A DNA stretch of 64,000 bases, from positions 515,998,986-516,062,985 of the forward strand of contig JASDDO010000019.1 of the NCBI GenBank assembly GCA_030015575.1, given 5' to 3'. How positions within the stretch are numbered: position 1 is the stretch's first letter; every line of letters starts with the position of its first letter. Positions 57,633 through 64,000 of the stretch are shown here, one piece after another. The stretch is from Agapanthus africanus. Its lineage: Eukaryota > Streptophyta > Magnoliopsida > Asparagales > Amaryllidaceae. The position numbers and the translations under genes were made by a program. The notes beneath the pieces are model-generated. The model saw only the letters and a list, made by a program, of their open reading frames with translations, was not told the origin of the DNA and made no database searches.

Positions 57633-59266
57633 ACTTGATCGGTTGCCATGGAATTTTGATGTGATCAAAAGTCCGTCGCAATCACGTAGCGTACGCGGAT
57701 ACTCGCCGGGTAAACTTAATAGACAGCCTCGCTCCATTGCCCAGACCAAGTGACTGTAGGAGAACCCCGTCGCCGAAAGCATCCGTTCGGGTGCTCGCGG
57801 CAGCGGTGTTCCGCCTTGGTGCACTTCGTCGACGGCATCGGGGGTGCGGCCGCCTACTAAAGTTTGCGACGAGCATTCGATCAGGATGTCGGGAATCTTG
57901 TTGAATTGCCCGACTATTGAAAAGTGTTTTCGATTTTGAGACTAAAATGCGGAGTTTATAATTGTTAGGCATGCGATGTCTAAGTAATTCATTTGGTCAG
58001 GCATGCGATGTCTGAGGAGGTTGCGGATTCCAACTGTTGTAGTTTTACACTTTCTTTTCTGTGACCGTAAGTGTAATATGTGATATCGCCGGTTTCGTTG
58101 CTATATGTCAACGACAATTGGGATGCGCATATTTACTTACGTTAATGACATGTGATGTTATGTGTTGCTGGATATGTTGTATTGGATCGTCGTGTTTGAA
58201 TAGCCGGGGGTCTTTATGTGAGATGAGTGTTTTTTCATTTTCATTCATGTAAAAACTTGTATGTAATATTCTTTTATTGGGGCGCTTCCAGGTTGCGGAA
58301 GTTGTCACCGTTTGTATATTATTTACTTTTCCGCACTAGGATAGACCCAAGGAGGGGAGCACAAGTAACCGGGTTCTGGAGTCCAGTGGGAGACCAACTC
58401 GAGGAGTCGAGTCCGGGTCTCCTAACTCTAGAATTGGTAGGGTTGCTTGCCGCTCTCGTAGGGGTCTAGGGGTGTGGGTTTGGCTATTCATCACGACCGT
58501 GGAATCCGTGTTTTATACTGGCTCGTATTGAAAACACGGACGTCCTAGTATATCCAATATTTCATATGATTCTTCTGCTGCGATATCTGTGATGTGATCA
58601 TGTGATGTTCTGTGATAGATACAGTATATAGTATATATGATATATTATATAGGCGTTACTTATGTTTTACACCCGCGCTAGCCCTGCCCCGCTCTGCCGT
58701 TAGTTACCTAACCTAACGGTGCACGAGGGGACATCGAGGCGAATGCTGATGGCATAAGTGTACGTCGTATTTATCTGTGATGTTTAGGTAATTTAAATGA
58801 TGGGACTTCATTAATGAGATTAATGAAATAAAAGAAACCTAAGATGTTGTAGAATCGAATTTCAAAATAAAACAGGTAGCTACAGTTCTTGCTTTGCACA
58901 GAGGTATATGTGATATATCCTGCACCTTATTCGATGAGGAAAGGACCGAGATCCCTTCACCGGAAGTGACTCCTTTAGCAATAACTGGCAGATGCTACAC
59001 ACTCGGTTTGTCTTTTGATTGATTTTAAGTGTTTTTGCTTTGCACAGTGATATATATGATATATCCCGCACCTCATTCGACGAGGAAAGGACCGACGATC
59101 CCTTCACCGGGAGTGACTCCTTTAGCAAAACTAGAAAAGCCTCAAAAGCACTCCATTTTAAAATCATTTGATTCTACAACGATATCAAGTTCATTACGCA
59201 ATAGGTTTTCAGAAAAACCTGTCGTAGCCCTCCGTCATTTCAGATAAATCCTGTTTAGTATTCGTG

Positions 59267-59472
59267 CTGCGTTTGTTGACCTTGTCAAGGCGCAGTGTGC
59301 GGTAGCTAACCAGTATTTATCTGCTTATGCATATGATGCAGATTGGGTTAGGGTAGTCGTGCGGCCTTGTTGACCTTGTCAAGGTTCGTGCGGGTGGGTT
59401 TGATTCAATCAAGAAATGACGGGTTGAACTTGACTTGCAGTCTATGGTTTGTTGACCTTGTCAAGGTCATAG
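59267..59472 (+). other. Three mid-leader stem-loops of CopB3
   Basis: CTGCG/CGCAG (59267-59271/59291-59295; CopB1 has CTACG/CGTAG, so both sides changed together), a wobble-rich stem 59358-59394, and CTATG/CATAG (59442-59446/59468-59472). All three loops carry TTGACCTTGTCAAGG. Confidence 0.72.
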
Positions 59473-59689
59473 ATCGTTCGGGGCAAAATATTATCGGGAA
59501 TTTCAAGTGTTGAAATTTGCAATGAGATTGCATACCTTCTATGAGATAGTTGGATCCCGAAACCCGCTGCGAGTAAGAGTTACTCCTGGGAGAGTTTTAC
59601 ACATTACAATTAGCCGATCAAGTAGGTGTCTAGAAAGGTGTTAACGAGGTTACGCCTCTGGGAAAACGAGGTTTAACATTAATTAGGTT

Positions 59690-59703
59690 CGTGCGAAAGC
59701 ACG
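59690..59703 (+). other. GNRA-loop hairpin, end of CopB3 leader
   Basis: CGTGC, GAAA, GCACG, as in CopB1. Confidence 0.6.
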
Positions 59704-59949
59704 GGGGACCTCCCTCAAAGTACCGACACTGGCCTGGCTGAAAGATTGGCGAACTTGTAGTGTGTAATTAATCCCGGCTAGTCTTTCCTTTTAGGGTTTG
59801 AAGGAAGATTTGATAAAAAACAGTGGGAGCCATCCTGATTAGATAAAATAATAACCAATCTGATCTTGCAGAGCGCACGCTGAGTGTTTTCTTCTCTCTC
59901 TCTCCAGGTAGCGACCATATCACGCCTTAATCAAGATAAAAATACGGAA

Positions 59950-62690
59950 TATTGACTGAACCCGCTTGTTATACTGAGCTGGGGAACGTTGGTCCCGCTC
60001 CAACTTATAATTGTTATAAGACAGAGCAGGAAATTGGGGATTACCAGAATTCCCGTGCCGCCCAAACGAAGAGAGTGCATGCTGATGCATCATCTTCGGG
60101 TGTGTTCTTTATACAGAACTGTTTCTCTATTCTCTACGTCCTGAGTATTTGATACCGGATTAGGATCCCGCATATGTAATATGTTACATGGGCTACAGAT
60201 AGGTAAAGAACTGAGAACGGGTGATAGGTTTCATGAGGCAGAAAACGGGGCAAGAGTTGCAGCCAAGTCTGTTGGTCACTATCACCCTGTATTACCAATA
60301 CATTGATTCTGAACGAATGTTATTGGATACCGAACCTGATATACAAAATCATATCAGTCTCTTTATTTGTAAAGAAATGATAAAATTTTGTATTGTTGGA
60401 TAATGTTTCCTATATCAAATGTTGATCGGTTCAGGCACGTTATCTAAAAGCATTGATGTTCTAAATCAAACTACAGTTCTAAGTATACAGAACACACACA
60501 AGAGGAAGAGTCCAGAATTGAACGAATCCTTCTTGAGGTATTGTAGACTAGGTCATATCAATATGACCCGACTAGCTGAAGTTACATGAAGATGCATATT
60601 TAAATCAGTTTGAATTTACATCTTGTAAAACTCGCCAGTCATGTCACAAAGATAAGATGACCATAGCTCCGTTTACTGGAAACAGAGAAAGAGTTAGTGA
60701 ACTCTTGGGATGATACATGTTGATGTATGTAGGTCCCCTGTCAACACATGCCAAGACCGGTTCTTTGTACTTCATTATATTCTCTGATAATCTCTCAAGA
60801 TTCAGTCATATGTTCCTGTTGAAACATGAGTCCGAACCTTTTGAGATGTTCACAGAATATAAGCGAGAAGTAGAGAACCAATACGGGTATAAGTATTATG
60901 TCCTTTGATGTGATCAGGGAGGAGAATACTTGAGCACGGAAATACTGGACTATTCTAAAGGAGAATGAGATTCTCTCTCAGCATTACTCCTCCGCATACA
61001 CCATAGCACGATGGTATATCGGGGTGGAGCAATTACACCCTATATGATAAGGTGTGCTCTATGATGAGTACTACTGAGTTACCTATTTCCTTTTGGGAGT
61101 TATGCACTTGAGAAGCTGCATACCTATTGAATAGGGTTCCAATCAAATTAGTTGCCTACCATCTCATATGTGATATGGAAAGGGAAGAGCCCATATCTTA
61201 AGTTAGTTAAGATTTGGGGTTGTCCGGCCTATGTCTAAAAGAAAAATCCGGACAAGCTCGAGGCAAGGTCTATTATATAGAACTGGAAAGGTTCCAGCTA
61301 TACAAACTGCAGCTGATGATTTGATAGAACCAAAGGATTCAGTAGAAACCAACGAACCTCAGCCTCTCCGCCGATCTAGTAGGGTTTCTCACCCACTTGA
61401 GAGATACTTTGGTTTCTCTATGACAGTGGGAGCGAGGATTGCATCATGAGATGATGACCCAACTAGCTTCGAGCTGGCCATCAGGAGTAAGACTCTGTAA
61501 GAATGGCTGGATGCTTATCGATCTGAGATGGAATCCTTATACACTAGCAAAGTATGGACTTTGGCTGCTATATCTGAAGGGTTAAATCCCCATCAAGAGC
61601 AAGTATATCTTGAGAAGATTACTTGGTGTACATGGAAGAGTTGAGACTTTCAAAGCTAGACTTGTTAAAGGTCTACATCATTGACCAGGCGTGGATTATG
61701 ATGAAACCTTTTTCAAGTAGCTATGCTTAAGTCCATCCAGATCCTACTTGTCACGGCTACATACCATGACTACGATATCTGGTGGTTGGGTGTCATGACA
61801 GCTTTTCTAAATGATGTTTAGAAGAGAGTGTCTATAAGTACACAGCCAGAGGGCTTCGTAGACAGTGGGAGCAGCGGAAACGTGTGCAAGATGCTTTATA
61901 GGATAAAGCAGGCATCGCGGAGTTGGAACATCTGTTTTGATGAAGTAGTCAAAGAGTTTGACATCATCAAAATGGTAGATGAACCTTGTATAAACAAAAA
62001 AGGTAGTAGGGAGTATGGTGGTGATCCTCGTAGAGTACGTGGATGACATACTCTTGATGGGGAAGGAGTTTCCTATGCTACGCTCGGTCAATCTCCGCTT
62101 ATCACAATGATTCTCCATATAGGATCAAAATGATACCTACTAAATCCTGGATTTTAGATCTATGAGATAGATCTAATTGGATGTTAGGTATCTCACTAGT
62201 AGTAGTGAGATGGTATCAATTGATCCTGGGAAGAATCACTGGAAGTGTTCCAGGGTGATAATGACGACTGAGTGTCAGTCACAGGCATTGTCTATACCCT
62301 CAGTAAAGGGACGGTATGTTGGAAGAGTTCCAAGCTAGATACCGTGACATACTAGACGATAAAGGCTGGATACATCGCTACTTAAGATGCTACCAAAGAG
62401 GCTGTTTGGGTGTATATTGGTTCATGAGATGAACTTTGTTCCTCCCATTGTGTGACAATGGAGTTGTGGCTTATGCCAAGGAACGCCGGTCCCATCAGTG
62501 ATCCAGACATATTCTATGGCAGTATCACTTGATCTTGGAGATGGTTGATCTCCAGGGAGATCGAGGTTAGGAGAGTAGACTCAGAGGACAACACAGCGGA
62601 TCCACTCACAAAGGCCTGTTCCCAGAGAGAGACTTTTATGGGATGGTTGAGTATGAGATACTACAACCACTGCTATCAGATGGCCCTAGT
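59950..62690 (+). pseudogene. Decayed pol of CopB3
   Basis: Same gag loss and same domain order as CopB1: protease relic about 60120-60180 (GATACCGGATTAGGATC where CopA encodes DTGSGS), integrase about 60530-61200, RT about 61500-62120, RNase H about 62280-62680. Shared with CopB1: the TAA after the PAYV codons near 61233, the TAA near 62388, a 1-base loss near 61106 and the 9-base loss before IKQASRSWN. It also has private lesions. Non-functional. Confidence 0.9.
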
Positions 62691-62703
62691 GCAAGTGGGA
62701 GAT

Positions 62704-64000
62704 TGTTAGTTATATGTATGCCCTAGAGGCCATTACTGTACATAAGATGTATATTGTAGTGGATGCTGGGACGTATATAGGGAGGACTTTCTTGCTCGAC
62801 ATGATAGTATGCTATCTGGTTGAACTTTACCTTAACGTGTATACTGATTGTCTCTCTGTTACATGTTGGTAAAGCCCTTAGGATCTGTACTTGACTACCT
62901 GGACTATGATGCGGATCATACTAGTGGGGACATGGTAGTCCATAAGTACATCCTTCAAAGTCCCTAGTCGTGGGTGTATCGAGATGGGGCATCGATATAC
63001 CAGAGTAGACTAGCGTATACCTTCTCGACCCATACAGATGGGCGATGGATGATCCCATATCCATTGGTGTTTGACATCAGAGATGATATACGGGTGCTCA
63101 GTAGAGACTGGGTACACTGGACGGACTCGCCAAGAACTCCCAGATGGTATTATACCTCACGTCAGATGGCAGTTCTTTGGTGACACTGGTACAGAGTAGT
63201 CTGTTGACCCGAGATCGTCATAGAGTCTTGTGTGGTTCCCACTGTGCTTTGATTTCCATCTTACCACGTCTAAGAGGGCGTGCAAAACGGTGGTTTTTGG
63301 GTACAGTCCCGAGTCACATGGAGGCAATGAGCGATAGGAGGGGATTCGTCTCTCCCGGTATAGGGAGTTGATGTTGTGCTGTGTTCGATTGGCTATAACA
63401 GGAAATCCCTGGCCAGGGTTGCTGAGATTTACTGGTAAGTGTTGCCAGTAGTTTCTCGAATTGTTATAGACCTCATATCGACACGACTTATCGAGCTATT
63501 GGGGTCTGACGTTTACCACCCCTAGGCGAGATATGCGACATATCAGACGATCAGACCGGACTGTACGGTAGTGTTACTGGTCGGATTCACTGGAGTTTGA
63601 GCGGGCTTGCTCGTCGATCTTCTGATCGCTCAATACCCGGGTGGCCGTTACGTTTAGCAGACCGCTTGCGGCTTGCGGGTGTTTGATATGATCATCACCT
63701 GCTGCCGGCGTATTGACGAGTCTTTAGAGTCCTACACAGAGGTTTCCTGGCTCAAGCGAAACGAAATAGGAGCGCATATGAGATATGTGCGGGACCGAGA
63801 ATAATGCGTGTATGTGATACCGTATTCTATTCTCGCGATGAATGTATCGAATGGTTGTATGCGATATAACCTAGTTATCGAATCAAGGATTGATTCGATA
63901 AGCCGATACATTGGATACTATTCGGTTATATGCGATATGACCGGATCGTTAAATCAAGTGTTGATTTAATGATTTAATGTATAATTATATATTTGATATA
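62704..64000 (+). repeat. CopB3 3' LTR (runs off the window)
   Basis: TGTTAGTTATATG after the polypurine tract; 1297 bp visible, about five differences from the 5' LTR. Confidence 0.93.

Larger units (their letters stand above)
57633..59890 (+). mobile_element. CopB3 leader, second part
   Basis: Resumes with ACTTG and matches the CopB1 leader from about 5610. Includes the 95-bp repeat pair (about 58888-58988 and 59033-59132), the stem-loop trio and the GNRA hairpin. A frame of about 80 codons (58227-58469) recurs in the other CopB copies but not in CopA; I do not call it a gene. Confidence 0.9.

Overview
This is plant nuclear DNA built almost entirely of nested LTR retrotransposons; I see no host gene. 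Signs of a plant: Ty1/Copia elements primed by initiator tRNA-Met (TGGTATCAGAGC beside the LTR), 2.1-2.2 kb LTRs opening TGTTAG..TATGCCCTAGAGGCC (the start known from the Angela/BARE lineage), long untranslated leaders of 2-3 kb, and Tekay/Del-like Gypsy LTR pieces. The density of nested copies suggests a repeat-rich genome, probably a flowering plant; I cannot name the species.

Names used here: CopA = autonomous Copia family; CopB = gag-less family; CopC = a third related family.

Layout. 1-15840: a minus-strand CopB element (B2) split by a complete plus-strand CopB element (B1, 2668-12918, duplication GAAAC). 15841-18797: the end of a Gypsy LTR with a 57-bp minisatellite, then a 5'-truncated CopA LTR. 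18798-26326: a decayed minus-strand CopC element (C1) whose two LTRs are both broken at the same point by CopA ends. 26327-38106: LTR fragments (CopA, Gypsy, Copia, CopB-like), an RNase H relic of another Copia lineage and a promoter-like block with four G-boxes. 38107-41913: minus-strand CopC-type element (D) with a nearly intact gag. 41914-64000: a young CopB element (B3) carrying a solo CopB LTR inside its 5' LTR (duplication CAAGC) and a complete CopA element inside its leader (47219-57632, duplication ACTTG). B3's 3' LTR runs off the window.

Function. Only CopA has an open gag-pol frame (51484-55434; about 1316 aa; gag, protease, integrase, reverse transcriptase, RNase H, with the catalytic residues present). 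Its LTRs differ at 9 of 2184 positions by my count. CopB elements are also young by LTR comparison, yet lack most of gag and share the same stop codons in pol, so they were probably moved in trans. All families keep the same non-coding leader architecture: a GC-rich hairpin after the primer site, three look-alike stem-loops in mid-leader and, in the four copies where I checked it, a GAAA-loop hairpin near the end. The stems change sequence between copies while pairing is largely kept, pointing to a selected RNA function such as packaging, dimerisation or translation.
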